NCBI RefSeq assembly: GCF_016481275.1
Contig: NZ_JAEMNW010000008.1
Span: 1-64,000, forward strand
DNA: 64,000 nt
Direction: 5' to 3'
Source: Antrihabitans auranticaus
GTDB lineage: Bacteria; Actinomycetota; Actinomycetes; Mycobacteriales; Mycobacteriaceae
Below the pieces are notes generated by a model. The model did no database searches. It was not told the origin of the DNA and saw nothing but the letters and a program-made list of their open reading frames with translations. A program made the translations under genes and the position numbers. Shown in pieces: positions 18,912-27,400 of the stretch. How positions within the stretch are numbered: position 1 is the stretch's first letter; the number at the start of each line of letters is the position of its first letter.

Positions 18912-21900
18912 GCGAACTCATCGACCGCGCAGGCCGCGTCCGGATCGAGACCGACACAGCATCGACGCTGTTCGTCGAAGCCGGTGCAGGCAGCGGGAAG
19001 ACGCATTCGCTGGTGCAGCGGATCTGTCATCTCGTGCTGCACGACGGCGTCGAACTCGACCGGATCGCCGCCATCACCTTCACCGAAAAGGCGGCGGCCG
19101 AACTGCGCGAACGCGTTCGGGTCGAACTTGCGCGCGCCGAACCGTCGCAGGCGCGAGAAGTCGCGCTGACCCAGATCGACACTGCGGCGATCGGCACTCT
19201 GCACGCGTTCGCTGCCCGAATCGTTGGCGAACATCCACTCGAAGCCGGTGTACCGCCGCGTATTTCGGTGGTCGATGCGATGGGTTCGCAGCTGTCCTTC
19301 GAGCGGCGCTGGCGCCGGATGCGCGCCGACCTCTTCGCGGATGCGCAGGCCTCGCCTCCCGGGTTGGCGGACGCGATGAAAATCGTGGTCAGTGCCGGAG
19401 CCTCGCTCGATCAGGTTCGCGCGCTGGCGGATTCGCTCGATCGGCACTGGGATCGACTCGAGGTCGACGATGTTGCGCCGGCCATGCGCGCGCCCGACGT
19501 CGGCTCTGTGCTCGTTGCCGCCGACGCGGTGCTCGAGGCGATGCGTGACTGCCGCGATTATGACGACAAGCTCGCCGTAGTGCTGGGCGATGTGCGCCTC
19601 TGGCGCGACGACATGTTCGAGGCTCGCAACTCGGACGCCTGGCTCAGTGTGATCGATACGTGCCCAGGTCCGGGCAGCGGTGGGCGCGGAGCCAGTTGGT
19701 CCGGCGGTGCGGGCCGGGTCAAGGAAATCAAGCAGTCGCTGAAGGACTTGCGTTCGTTCGCCGAACGCGTGCGCCACGAGTACGTCGCTGCAGCGCTCGC
19801 AATTGTCGTGCACCACATGTCGCGTGTCATACGAGAGGAGGCGACGCAGCGCCGGCGCCGTGGCGAACTCGAGTTTCACGATCTGCTGGTGTACGCCCGC
19901 GACGTCCTCGACGATCCTGATGTCGCTGCGGCGGTGGGTGATTCCTACCAGCGGATCCTGCTCGACGAGTTCCAGGACACCGATCCGCTGCAGTTGGAGA
20001 TGGCGCTGCGAATCGTTGCGGGTGTGCGCGGCAGGTTGTTCACGGTGGGCGATCCGAAACAATCGATCTACCGGTTCCGGCGTGCAGACATCGCCTCCTA
20101 CATGGCAGCCCGAGACAATGCCGGTCACGCCGACATCGTGGCGCTGACGACCAACTTTCGATCGACGAAGCCCGTACTCGATTGGGTGAATACGGTTTTC
20201 GGCCGACTCGTTGTCGCGCAGCATCATATGCAGGCAGCCTATGTGCCGCTCGATCCTGCCCCCGGCCGACCGGACTGGCACGAATCAGGCTGGGGTCCAG
20301 CGCCATTCGTGTTCGGTGATAACGACGAACCGGTGAGCGGCGAAGAATCGCTGGCGCCGGCCGCGGTTGCGCGCGCCCGCGAATCACGCGATGTGGCAAG
20401 GGTGATCGCAACAGCCCTCGGCCAGGGCTGGCAGAAGGAATCGGGATCGCACGGTTCGTATTCCCACGTACCGATGAACCTGCGCGACATCTGCATTCTG
20501 ATTCCGTCGCGTGCCGTCCTGCCGTTTCTGGAGAAGGCGCTCGATGCGGCAGGGATCGAATTCCGTTCGGAAGCATCATCGTTGGTGTACTCGACCCAGG
20601 AGGTGCACGACCTTTTGGTGACCTGCCGCGCGCTTGCGAATGTTGCGGATGCCGCTGCACTCGTCGCCGCGTTGCGCACGCCGCTGTTCGCTTGCGGCGA
20701 CGACGATCTGTTGCGCTGGTCGGCTGCCCGTGGGCGATGGTCGCTGTTCGCAGATCCACCCGAGGGTCTGGAGCAATCGCCCGTGCACGACGCGATCGGG
20801 TATTTGAAGTCGGTGTGGTTCGATCTACATCGGTTGAGTCCGGGAGCGCTGCTCAGCCGGCTCGCGACCGATCGCAGAGTGTTCGAAGTGTCGATGGATT
20901 CGCCGCGGCACCGAGACGTGTGGCGCAGGCTCAGGTTCGTCATCGATCAGGCACATGCCTGGTACAGCGAGGATCGTGGCGACCTGCGTGACTACCTCGA
21001 TTGGGCGTCGACCCAGGAGGAAGAGAACGCACGTGTGGCAGAGGCCGTGCTGCCCGAGATAGGTGTGAACGCGGTGCGGATCATGACGATTCACGCCGCG
21101 AAGGGTCTGCAGTTTCCGATGGTCATCGTCACGGGGATGAGTGCGGGCTACCGAAATTCGATGGATCCGGTCCTCTGGGACGAGCGCGGCGGACTGCATG
21201 TCAACCTTTCACGCACCGCGCGGTCGGCGGGTTTCGACGCGGTTGCGACCGTCGAGCGTGCGCACGCAGCGGCCGAGCGGGTGCGGTTGCTTTACGTCGC
21301 GTGCACTCGGGCCGAAAGCTTTCTCGCTGTGTCCGGCTATCAGCCGAAGGGTGAAGGCTGGGGCCGATTGGTCGCCGAGGGTGTCCAGGGGCTGGAATGT
21401 ACTGCGCCCGAACTCCTCGAAGCGGTCCGACGCGAGGACGGCGCGTCGCGCTCGGGTTCGGCGCTCCCGACGTTCGACGAATGGCTCGCCGAAACGGCGA
21501 TCGTGCGGCAGACATCGGCCGTACCGACGGCGGTGTCGGCAACCCATGTCGCGCACGCAGACACGGTGCGGGCGATCGCGGTTCTCGAGGAGTACCAGCG
21601 TTCGGGGGCGCTGACGCAAGCAGAATGGATCGAAGTCGTACAGGGCGCGGCGGGGGCGACCGAGAGCGGTGCGGAGTTGGGTACAGCGCTGCATGCAGTG
21701 CTCGACGAGACCGACCTGCGGCTGGAGGGCTTCGACGAGGTCGCCCGTAGTGCGGCGGTCCGGATGGGGTTGGCGGACGTCGAACGATTCGTGTCGCTCG
21801 CCCGGTCCGCGGCCGAATCGGAGCCGGTGAGACGTGCTGCGGTAACCGAACATTGGCGTGAGTTGCAGCTCGCGGGAATATCCCCAGACGGAACGACTGT

Positions 21901-22129
21901 TGTCGAAGGGGTTGCCGACCTCGTCTTCAGAGACGATGACGGCGACCTGGTCATCGTCGACTACAAGACCGATGTGGGCGTCTCGCCGCACACGCTGGAC
22001 GAGTACTGGACGCAGTTGGCCGTCTACGCCGATCTGCTGCGGCAGGCAACGGGCGAGCGCGTGTCTGCACTGATCCTCATTTTCTGCCGCCCCAAGCAGG
22101 CGCAAGTGCTGGAGCGACGCATCGGCTGA
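18908..22129 (+). CDS. AddA-like UvrD helicase-nuclease
   Basis: 1073-residue SF1 helicase fused to a RecB-type nuclease, partner of the gene before it (GTGA overlap). Walker A GAGSGKT at 26-32, motif Ia AAITFTEKAAAELRERV, Walker B LLDEFQDTDPLQ, motif III VGDPKQSIYRFRRAD, motif IV LTTNFRS, motif V MTIHAAKGLQFPMV and motif VI LLYVACTRAES are all present. The C-terminal nuclease has GVADLVFRDDDGD, VIVDYKTD and QLAVYADL. Together the pair should unwind and resect DNA ends. It lies divergently next to the SNF2/SWIM/MoxR genes, but nothing shows co-regulation. Actinobacteria usually also carry AdnAB elsewhere. Confidence 0.9.
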   Translation: MSELIDRAGRVRIETDTASTLFVEAGAGSGKTHSLVQRICHLVLHDGVELDRIAAITFTEKAAAELRERVRVELARAEPSQAREVALTQIDTAAIGTLHAFAARIVGEHPLEAGVPPRISVVDAMGSQLSFERRWRRMRADLFADAQASPPGLADAMKIVVSAGASLDQVRALADSLDRHWDRLEVDDVAPAMRAPDVGSVLVAADAVLEAMRDCRDYDDKLAVVLGDVRLWRDDMFEARNSDAWLSVIDTCPGPGSGGRGASWSGGAGRVKEIKQSLKDLRSFAERVRHEYVAAALAIVVHHMSRVIREEATQRRRRGELEFHDLLVYARDVLDDPDVAAAVGDSYQRILLDEFQDTDPLQLEMALRIVAGVRGRLFTVGDPKQSIYRFRRADIASYMAARDNAGHADIVALTTNFRSTKPVLDWVNTVFGRLVVAQHHMQAAYVPLDPAPGRPDWHESGWGPAPFVFGDNDEPVSGEESLAPAAVARARESRDVARVIATALGQGWQKESGSHGSYSHVPMNLRDICILIPSRAVLPFLEKALDAAGIEFRSEASSLVYSTQEVHDLLVTCRALANVADAAALVAALRTPLFACGDDDLLRWSAARGRWSLFADPPEGLEQSPVHDAIGYLKSVWFDLHRLSPGALLSRLATDRRVFEVSMDSPRHRDVWRRLRFVIDQAHAWYSEDRGDLRDYLDWASTQEEENARVAEAVLPEIGVNAVRIMTIHAAKGLQFPMVIVTGMSAGYRNSMDPVLWDERGGLHVNLSRTARSAGFDAVATVERAHAAAERVRLLYVACTRAESFLAVSGYQPKGEGWGRLVAEGVQGLECTAPELLEAVRREDGASRSGSALPTFDEWLAETAIVRQTSAVPTAVSATHVAHADTVRAIAVLEEYQRSGALTQAEWIEVVQGAAGATESGAELGTALHAVLDETDLRLEGFDEVARSAAVRMGLADVERFVSLARSAAESEPVRRAAVTEHWRELQLAGISPDGTTVVEGVADLVFRDDDGDLVIVDYKTDVGVSPHTLDEYWTQLAVYADLLRQATGERVSALILIFCRPKQAQVLERRIG

Positions 22130-22154
22130 ACGACAATCGGCAATAGGAGCGAAC

Positions 22155-22949
22155 GTGCAGATCGATCTCAGTGGTAAGACAGCGCTGGTCACCGGCTCGA
22201 CGCAAGGCATCGGGTACGCGATCGCGAAGGGCCTCGCAGCCAGCGGAGCACGTGTGGGACTCAACGGCCGGACGGCAGAACGCGTCGAGGATGCCGCTGC
22301 CCAACTGCGCGCGGAAGTCTCTGGCGCTGACGTAGTGGTGGTGGACGCCGACGTGTCGACCGCGGAGGGCGCCGCTCGCGCTGTCGAATTGCTTCCCGAT
22401 GCGGACATTCTCGTCAACAACCTCGGGATCTTCGGTTCGGCCGATCCGCTGGCGATTTCGGACGACGAGTGGCGGCGCTACTTCGAAGTGAATGTCCTTG
22501 CTGCAGTGCGCCTCACGCGGCTCTATTTACCGGGGATGACAGATCGCGGCTGGGGCCGCGTGCAGTACATCGCGAGCGATTCCGCGATCGTCACACCCAC
22601 GGAGATGATTCATTACGGCGTATCGAAGACCGCTCTTCTCGGGGTCTCGCGGGGATTCGCAAAAGCAGCTGCCGGCACGGGCGTGACCGTGAACTCGGTG
22701 ATCGCAGGACCGACGCACACCGGGGGAGTGGAAGACTTCGTCTACGAGCTTGTGGACAAGTCCCTGGAATGGGATGCCGCCCAACGGGAATTCATGCGTG
22801 TTCATCGTCCGCAGTCGCTACTGCAGCGGCTCATCGAGCCCGAGGAAATCGCGAACATGGTGGTGTACCTGGCATCGAAGTTTGCGTCGGCGACAACCGG
22901 CGGAGCGCTACGTGTCGACGGCGGATACGTCGACTCGATCCTGCCCTAG
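22155..22949 (+). CDS. SDR-family oxidoreductase
   Basis: 264-residue classical short-chain dehydrogenase/reductase. NAD(P) motif TGSTQGIG sits near residues 14-21, NNLG near 90, catalytic Ser in IASDS, and YGVSK supplies Tyr and Lys. Arg in NGRTAERV at the end of the second strand favours NADP. The C-terminus ends GGALRVDGGYVDSILP as in full-length family members. GTG start has AGGAGC nine bases upstream. It follows the AddA-like gene by 25 bp and may be co-transcribed, although the functions are unrelated. Substrate unknown. Confidence 0.9.
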   Translation: MQIDLSGKTALVTGSTQGIGYAIAKGLAASGARVGLNGRTAERVEDAAAQLRAEVSGADVVVVDADVSTAEGAARAVELLPDADILVNNLGIFGSADPLAISDDEWRRYFEVNVLAAVRLTRLYLPGMTDRGWGRVQYIASDSAIVTPTEMIHYGVSKTALLGVSRGFAKAAAGTGVTVNSVIAGPTHTGGVEDFVYELVDKSLEWDAAQREFMRVHRPQSLLQRLIEPEEIANMVVYLASKFASATTGGALRVDGGYVDSILP

Positions 22950-23452
22950 TTCGTCCGGCGCAGATGGAGGAGCGGGAACGGCCTGCCGTCGCTGTCCTCC
23001 GTAGACCGGCCAGTCTGCTCGAACCCGCGCCGCAGATACCACTCGTGCGCGTCCGGATTCTGTTCGTTGACGTCGACCGTCAATGTGTCGTGGTGAGCGG
23101 CGACGGCGTCCACGAGTGCACTGCCGAACCCGCCGCCATGCGCGATGGGGTCGACGAACAGCATCTCGATCTTGCTGCCGGCCAAGCCGATGAATCCGAC
23201 GGGAATGTCCGTCTCGTCTACCGCGACCCATACCTCGACCCGCGGTAGGTAGTCGTTGCGCACACGCGGCTCGTAGCCTGCGATGTCCGACGGCGTCAGG
23301 AAATGGTGGGTGGCTTCGACGGCTCGCTTCCAGATAGCGGCCAGCGAACGTAGTTCGGCGTCGTTGTACGGCTTGCGGATGATCGGTGCCGTGGTCTGGG
23401 GCGGGCCGTTCAGCTTGCTGACCGCTTGACGCCACTTGAAGAGCGGGCTCAC
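22946..23452 (-). CDS. GNAT acetyltransferase (YjaB-like)
   Basis: 168-residue GCN5-type N-acetyltransferase. The acetyl-CoA site appears as IEMLFVDPIAHGGGFGSALV, then NEQNPDAHEWYLRRGFEQTGRS, close to the YjaB group with IIRKPYNDAELRSLAAIWKRA at the start. GTG 23452 is the outermost start; an internal GTG (VSKLNG) would also leave the domain intact. Its stop overlaps the stop of the convergent SDR gene by 4 bp. Substrate unknown. Confidence 0.85.
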   Translation of the reverse strand: MSPLFKWRQAVSKLNGPPQTTAPIIRKPYNDAELRSLAAIWKRAVEATHHFLTPSDIAGYEPRVRNDYLPRVEVWVAVDETDIPVGFIGLAGSKIEMLFVDPIAHGGGFGSALVDAVAAHHDTLTVDVNEQNPDAHEWYLRRGFEQTGRSTEDSDGRPFPLLHLRRTN

Positions 23453-23477
23453 GGTTCGAGCCTAGCGCGCACGCAAA

Positions 23478-23509
23478 CCGCCCCCCGGGATTGGTCATCC
23501 GGGGAGCGG
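23478..23509 (-). terminator. Terminator after binding-protein gene A
   Basis: Stem of about 13 bp with one bulge, loop of five bases (23492-23496), followed on the minus strand by TTT. It lies 14 bp after the stop of the minus-strand gene at 23523. Confidence 0.7.
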
Positions 23510-23522
23510 CTCTCGCGGGGAG

Positions 23523-24551
23523 TCAGTGTGTGAGGGCGGTGAAGTTGTCGAGCGTTCCTGTTCTGGTCGCGGTTGTTTCGATCGGCGCCGGTGCGAGCAG
23601 TCGGACACCGGATCGCCGGGGAAAGCCGTTGGGCGGTTGGACGTCCCGGCGCACCGGCAGGTAGTGCTGCGTGACCGCGAGTTCTTGGCCCTGCTTGCTG
23701 ACCAGGAAATCTAGGAACCGTTTCGCTGCGTCGGGGTGTGCCGTGTGCCGGAAGATCGCTACCGGTTGCGTGACATACGGGGCGCCGTCGGTCGGATACT
23801 GGATGGCTATCGGGAGCCCTTTCGCTGCGAGTTCCCGGGCAACGTGGTCGGTCACGATGCCGACGTGCTGCACTCCGGCTGCCACGAGTTCACCGACCCA
23901 TGAGTTGCTGTGCGCGACGTTCGGCCGGTGCGACGCGATCGTTTCGATCCAGCGCGGTCCGAGGGTGAGTGTTTCGCGCCAGACGGCCAGGTTGTGTGCG
24001 GCGGCTCCCGACACCTGCGGATTCGGCAGTGCCAGCCGGCCGTAGAACCTGTTTTCTGCCAGTTGCTTCCATGATCGCGGCGCGACGACGTCGAACTCGG
24101 TGTTGTAGCAGATCACCGTTGGGATGATCCGGGTGCCGACATAGAAGCCGTCGGGGTCGATCACGTTGGCGTGCAGTGAGAACACGTCTCGCGGGAGGTA
24201 TTCGAGCAATAGGTCGCGGTTCTTGTAGGACTCGAATGTCGCCGAGTCGGCGGCAAGCAACACGTCGGCACCGATCGTGCCGGCGAGTTGCTCTGCCTCG
24301 ATGCGCGCCGTCAGTTCACGGGTCGGAGCGCGTAGAACGTCGATCTTGATGTCTGGGTTGTCCTCCGTAAAAGCTGCTGTCAGTGCATCGATCTTGTGCT
24401 GTGGTTCGGATGTGTACAGGGTCAGTAGCTCGGTCTCTCGTTGTGCTCCTCCCATGCTCGGTGCTCGGTGTGAGCGTTTGCGATCGGTCAATGCGGCCAC
24501 CAGGGCGGAGCTGAGCGTGAATCCTGTTCGTGTGTGAGTGAGCGTGGTCAT
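23523..24551 (-). CDS. Fe3+-type solute-binding protein without export signal (copy A)
   Basis: 342-residue type-2 periplasmic-binding fold of the FbpA/iron(III) class: LYTSEPQHKIDALTAAFTE, NPDIKIDVLRAPT, GADVLLAADSATFE, RSWKQLAENRFYGRLALPNP, YPTDGAPYVTQP. The mature domain begins near residue 43, but the first 42 residues (MTTLTHTRTGFTLSSALVAA and following) have no clear Sec, Tat or lipobox signal. No permease or ATPase gene is adjacent. It lies 25 bp after the one-TM protein gene and shares a leader with the paralogous pair at 28539-29747. It may be a cytosolic or TM-protein-bound sensor rather than a transporter component; that is inference. ATG 24551 has CAGGAC upstream. Confidence 0.8.
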   Translation of the reverse strand: MTTLTHTRTGFTLSSALVAALTDRKRSHRAPSMGGAQRETELLTLYTSEPQHKIDALTAAFTEDNPDIKIDVLRAPTRELTARIEAEQLAGTIGADVLLAADSATFESYKNRDLLLEYLPRDVFSLHANVIDPDGFYVGTRIIPTVICYNTEFDVVAPRSWKQLAENRFYGRLALPNPQVSGAAAHNLAVWRETLTLGPRWIETIASHRPNVAHSNSWVGELVAAGVQHVGIVTDHVARELAAKGLPIAIQYPTDGAPYVTQPVAIFRHTAHPDAAKRFLDFLVSKQGQELAVTQHYLPVRRDVQPPNGFPRRSGVRLLAPAPIETTATRTGTLDNFTALTH

Positions 24552-24576
24552 TGTCTTGTCCTGGTGGTTGCGAGGG

Positions 24577-25101
24577 TTAGTTCATGACGAGGCTGTAGGC
24601 GGCGTTCATGGTCGGGAATCCGGTGTCGACGGTCGAGCGGACGGTGTAGAAGCGGCCGTCAGGGCCCGTCATGCGCGTGCCGCTGGTGTCGGTGCCGCCC
24701 GGGTAGTCGTTGGCCATGAAGACGGCTTGCGCGTTGCCCGGCAGCGAATATGTGACGTCGACGCCGAGGCCGCTGGGGTCGTTGTTGCTGGCAGTGACGA
24801 TCTCGGACTGTCCGGGGCGCAGGGTGGCATTGGGCGCGTGAATCCACTGGCCGTATGGGTTGTCGGATCCCTGCAGGACCATGTCTTGGCCGGTGTCGTT
24901 GCGGATTGTCATGGCGATGCTGTTTCCGGTCATCGGCATCGTGCCGGCATTGGCGATACCGGCGGCACCGAAGGCCAGCCCGACACCTGCGAGCGCTGCG
25001 ACAGAGAAGACGGTGTAGCGGACGACTCGGTCGCGTCGCGTCCGCCGCCGGTCGAGTTCGGCAAGGAGGTCGATCGGCTGCGTGTCGGTGGTCTTCTTCA
25101 T
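24577..25101 (-). CDS. Single-pass membrane protein paired with binding protein A
   Basis: 174 residues: charged N-terminus (about 1-31), one hydrophobic segment RYTVFSVAALAGVGLAFGAA near 32-55, then a roughly 120-residue extracytoplasmic domain, mostly beta, with NDTGQDMVLQGSDNPYG and DVTYSLPGNAQAVFMAND. The segment could also act as an uncleaved or cleaved signal (IANAG). The domain is not recognised. ATG 25101, which follows AGGAAC, was preferred over upstream in-frame starts because those lie inside the conserved leader. It is the first gene of the pair with the binding protein; a shorter homolog heads the second copy. Confidence 0.72.
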   Translation of the reverse strand: MKKTTDTQPIDLLAELDRRRTRRDRVVRYTVFSVAALAGVGLAFGAAGIANAGTMPMTGNSIAMTIRNDTGQDMVLQGSDNPYGQWIHAPNATLRPGQSEIVTASNNDPSGLGVDVTYSLPGNAQAVFMANDYPGGTDTSGTRMTGPDGRFYTVRSTVDTGFPTMNAAYSLVMN

Positions 25102-25247
25102 GGCGAAAGTTCCTGTCTCAGTGGCGGTTCGAGATTCGCTTCCGGTGTTTTCCGGTGTGCAATAACTATCTCGCGCTACCGAGCTGCAGTCTGTCCGCCG
25201 GCTGGACCCACCGGGAGATGAATTCAGTGTCCCCCGATCGGGGGACA
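25102..25247 (-). promoter_or_regulatory. Conserved promoter/leader A with 20-bp palindrome
   Basis: Perfect palindrome TGTCCCCCGATCGGGGGACA at 25228-25247, just downstream of the XRE/MmyB gene. Three further blocks on the minus strand are shared with copy B at the same spacing: CATCTCCCGGT (25210-25220), GGCGGACAG (25191-25199) and GATAGTTATTGCACACCGG (25152-25170). GACAGA-N19-GATAGT may be the promoter; the palindrome would then be about 80 bp upstream of the start site, as for an activator. Confidence 0.65.
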
Positions 25248-25260
25248 AGGGCCGACAACG

Positions 25261-26088
25261 TCAGTCGTTCACTGCTTTGTGCTCGACCAGCCGTAGACCG
25301 GGGGTCTGGGCGATGCTGCGATCGGTCAGCCACACAACGAGCGAGATGTCGTCCATTTCAAGTGTCTCGTACTCGAACTCGACGTTTCCCTTGCGCGGAT
25401 GCGCAATTCGAAGAATCCCGGGTCCGCGGTTCTCGACGCGGTGTTCTTCCCAGCGGCGCGCGAACTCGGGGAACTTGTGGAGCCCGCCGATCGTGTGGGC
25501 GGAAGAGTCGTCGTTCGGCCACCGCACGGCGGCGGCACGCAGGCGCGCGCTGTAGGAATCGGCAACCTCGTCCCAGTTGCGCAGCATCTTCGGTGCCGAC
25601 GGATTCGCGAAGACGTACCATCCGAAGTTCTGGCGTGACTCGGGTTCGAGGACGCCGAGCGGAGTGGCGAACTCCTCCCAGCGGGCGTTCCAGCTGAGGA
25701 TCTTCAGCTCCCGGCCGAGCACGAATGCGGGTGCGGTCACCGATTCCAGGAGTGCCTGCAGAGTCGGGGACAACTGTTCGCGTGCGGGGGGCGCGGGAGC
25801 GCAACCGGAATTGTCGGCTGTGAGCGCGAGCCAACCGAAGTGCGTGCGTTCTGTCTCGTCCAACTGCAGGGCCTGCGACAGCGCGGCGAGAATCGAGATC
25901 GACGGATTGGTGTCGCGCCCCTGTTCGAGGCGCGCGAGGTAGTCGACGCTTACGCCGGCAAGGGCCGCGACCTCCTCGCGGCGCAGGCCCGGAGTCCGTC
26001 GTCGACCGGAATCCGGCAACCCGACGTCGCTCGGACGCAACCGAGCGCGTCGTGAGATGAGAAACTGCCCGAACTCGGACTTCGACAC
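25261..26088 (-). CDS. XRE-family regulator with MmyB-type ligand domain
   Basis: 275-residue transcription factor. Residues 1-90 form a helix-turn-helix (GLRREEVAALAGVSVDYLARLEQG); residues 100-270 match the MmyB-like sensor domain (ILSWNARWEEFATPLG, NFGWYVFANPSAP, DEVADSYSARLRAA). MmyB domains are thought to bind small lipid-like ligands. Its stop is 14 bp from the 20-bp palindrome in front of the membrane/binding-protein pair on the same strand, so it is the obvious candidate regulator of that pair and perhaps of copy B. GTG 26088 was chosen because SKSEFGQFLISRRARL is the usual start. Confidence 0.88.
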   Translation of the reverse strand: MSKSEFGQFLISRRARLRPSDVGLPDSGRRRTPGLRREEVAALAGVSVDYLARLEQGRDTNPSISILAALSQALQLDETERTHFGWLALTADNSGCAPAPPAREQLSPTLQALLESVTAPAFVLGRELKILSWNARWEEFATPLGVLEPESRQNFGWYVFANPSAPKMLRNWDEVADSYSARLRAAAVRWPNDDSSAHTIGGLHKFPEFARRWEEHRVENRGPGILRIAHPRKGNVEFEYETLEMDDISLVVWLTDRSIAQTPGLRLVEHKAVND

Positions 26089-26188
26089 ACGTCCATGGTG
26101 CCTCGAGCGGCGCTGTCTAGCCTCGCCCTGGCAGTGCCAGGATCAGCACGGTCTGGTTGCCGCGCTCGATTCTCGCGACAGTCGAGTC

Positions 26189-26725
26189 ATGACTCTTTCC
26201 ACAGACACCACACTCGCAGCCGGCTCCTGGGTCCTCGATTCCGCGCACTCATCGGTGGGATTCACCGTGCGGCACCTCGGTATCGCCAAGGTGCGTGGCC
26301 GATTCACGAAGTTCGACACCACCTTCGTCGTCGATGAGAGCGGCGCGGCCGAGATCGGCGCCGTCGTAGCGCTGGATTCGTTCGACACCGGCAACGAGCA
26401 ACGCGACGCACACGTTCGGAACGCGGACTTCCTCGATGTCGAACGTCGTCCGACGATGACGTTTCGGGCCACGGAGCCCGTACGAATCGCACCGAACTTC
26501 GTCGTCACGGGTGACGTGTCCATCGGCACCGCGACCGCACCGATTGCCCTCGAAGTGGAATGGGGTGGCGTGCAGGAGTTCAGCGCGACCGGCGACCGCC
26601 ACGCCGGCTTCTCGGCGGTCGGGCGAATCAAGCGTAGCGACTTCGGCGTCGGTCCGCAGGTCGCTGGAATGCTCAGCGACACAGTTCAAGTCGAGCTCGA
26701 AATTCAGCTCATCGAACCGCGGTAG
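26189..26725 (+). CDS. YceI family lipocalin-like protein
   Basis: 178-residue YceI domain, full length, starting GSWVLDSAHSSVGFTVRHLG and continuing with KVRGRFTKFDTTF, DVERRPTMTFRAT and GRIKRSDFG. YceI proteins form a beta barrel binding isoprenoid-type lipids; many are secreted, but this one has no signal peptide and should be cytosolic. It is divergent from the XRE/MmyB gene with about 100 bp between starts. ATG 26189 begins right at the domain. Confidence 0.9.
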   Translation: MTLSTDTTLAAGSWVLDSAHSSVGFTVRHLGIAKVRGRFTKFDTTFVVDESGAAEIGAVVALDSFDTGNEQRDAHVRNADFLDVERRPTMTFRATEPVRIAPNFVVTGDVSIGTATAPIALEVEWGGVQEFSATGDRHAGFSAVGRIKRSDFGVGPQVAGMLSDTVQVELEIQLIEPR

Positions 26726-26795
26726 GCCGATAATTGCGACCGGTCTTTCCGGACGAAAGATCGCGTCAGCAAATCACCCACCTTCGAGGAGCGAC

Positions 26796-27395
26796 ATGAG
26801 CGCCACAGGCTCTCGCACGGTCGTTGCCAACATCGCACTGTCGCTCGACGGCCGGACCGTCGGACCGGCCGGCGATCACGACATGGGCTGGATCGTTCCG
26901 CACGCCGTCACCGACGGCGCCCGCGACCATATGGCCCGTGTCGTCAGTACTGCGTCGACCGCGTTGCTCGGCCGGAAGAACTTTCAAGGATTCGGCGGCT
27001 TCTGGCCGAGCGTCGCCGCCGACGACAACGCGGATCCGCGTGATCGTGCCTTCTCACACTGGCTCAACACGACGGAAAAGGTCGTCTTCTCATCCACGCT
27101 GACCGACACGGAGTGGGAGAACACGCGATTCGTCGACGCGGATCCCGTCGCGGTGGTGAAGCAACTGCGCGAGCAGGAGGGTGGCGACATTGTCGTTCTC
27201 GCAAGCAGCAGCGTGATCAAGGCGTTGCTCGCTGCAGACGAGGTCGACCGATTGAGCATCACGCTGTGCCCCGAGTTGGTGGGCGCGGGTGCACGGCTTT
27301 TCGACGACGGCACTCCGGCGTCGTCATGGACGCTGGCACTGACCGGCACGAGCGGAAGTGGCGCGTTGACGCTCTACTACGAACGAAATCGCTGA
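26796..27395 (+). CDS. Dihydrofolate reductase-like (RibD C-terminal) protein
   Basis: 199-residue protein of the RibD-C/dihydrofolate reductase fold: VVANIALSLDGRTVGPAGD at the start, LLGRKNFQGF, VVFSSTL, GGDIVVLASSSVIKALL and the C-terminal barrel strands. Such stand-alone proteins are NADPH reductases of unknown substrate in actinobacteria. ATG 26796 follows GAGGAGCGAC, a good ribosome site. It lies 70 bp after yceI on the same strand. Its stop faces the next gene, only 5 bp away. Confidence 0.88.
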   Translation: MSATGSRTVVANIALSLDGRTVGPAGDHDMGWIVPHAVTDGARDHMARVVSTASTALLGRKNFQGFGGFWPSVAADDNADPRDRAFSHWLNTTEKVVFSSTLTDTEWENTRFVDADPVAVVKQLREQEGGDIVVLASSSVIKALLAADEVDRLSITLCPELVGAGARLFDDGTPASSWTLALTGTSGSGALTLYYERNR

Positions 27396-27400
27396 CGCCG

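Noticed and set aside
25102-25247. Known riboswitch class in leader A
   Set aside because: Checked against the SAM, cobalamin, TPP and glycine signatures I know; a GCCACTG stretch is present but the B12 box and other conserved parts are missing, so it was left as a promoter/leader.
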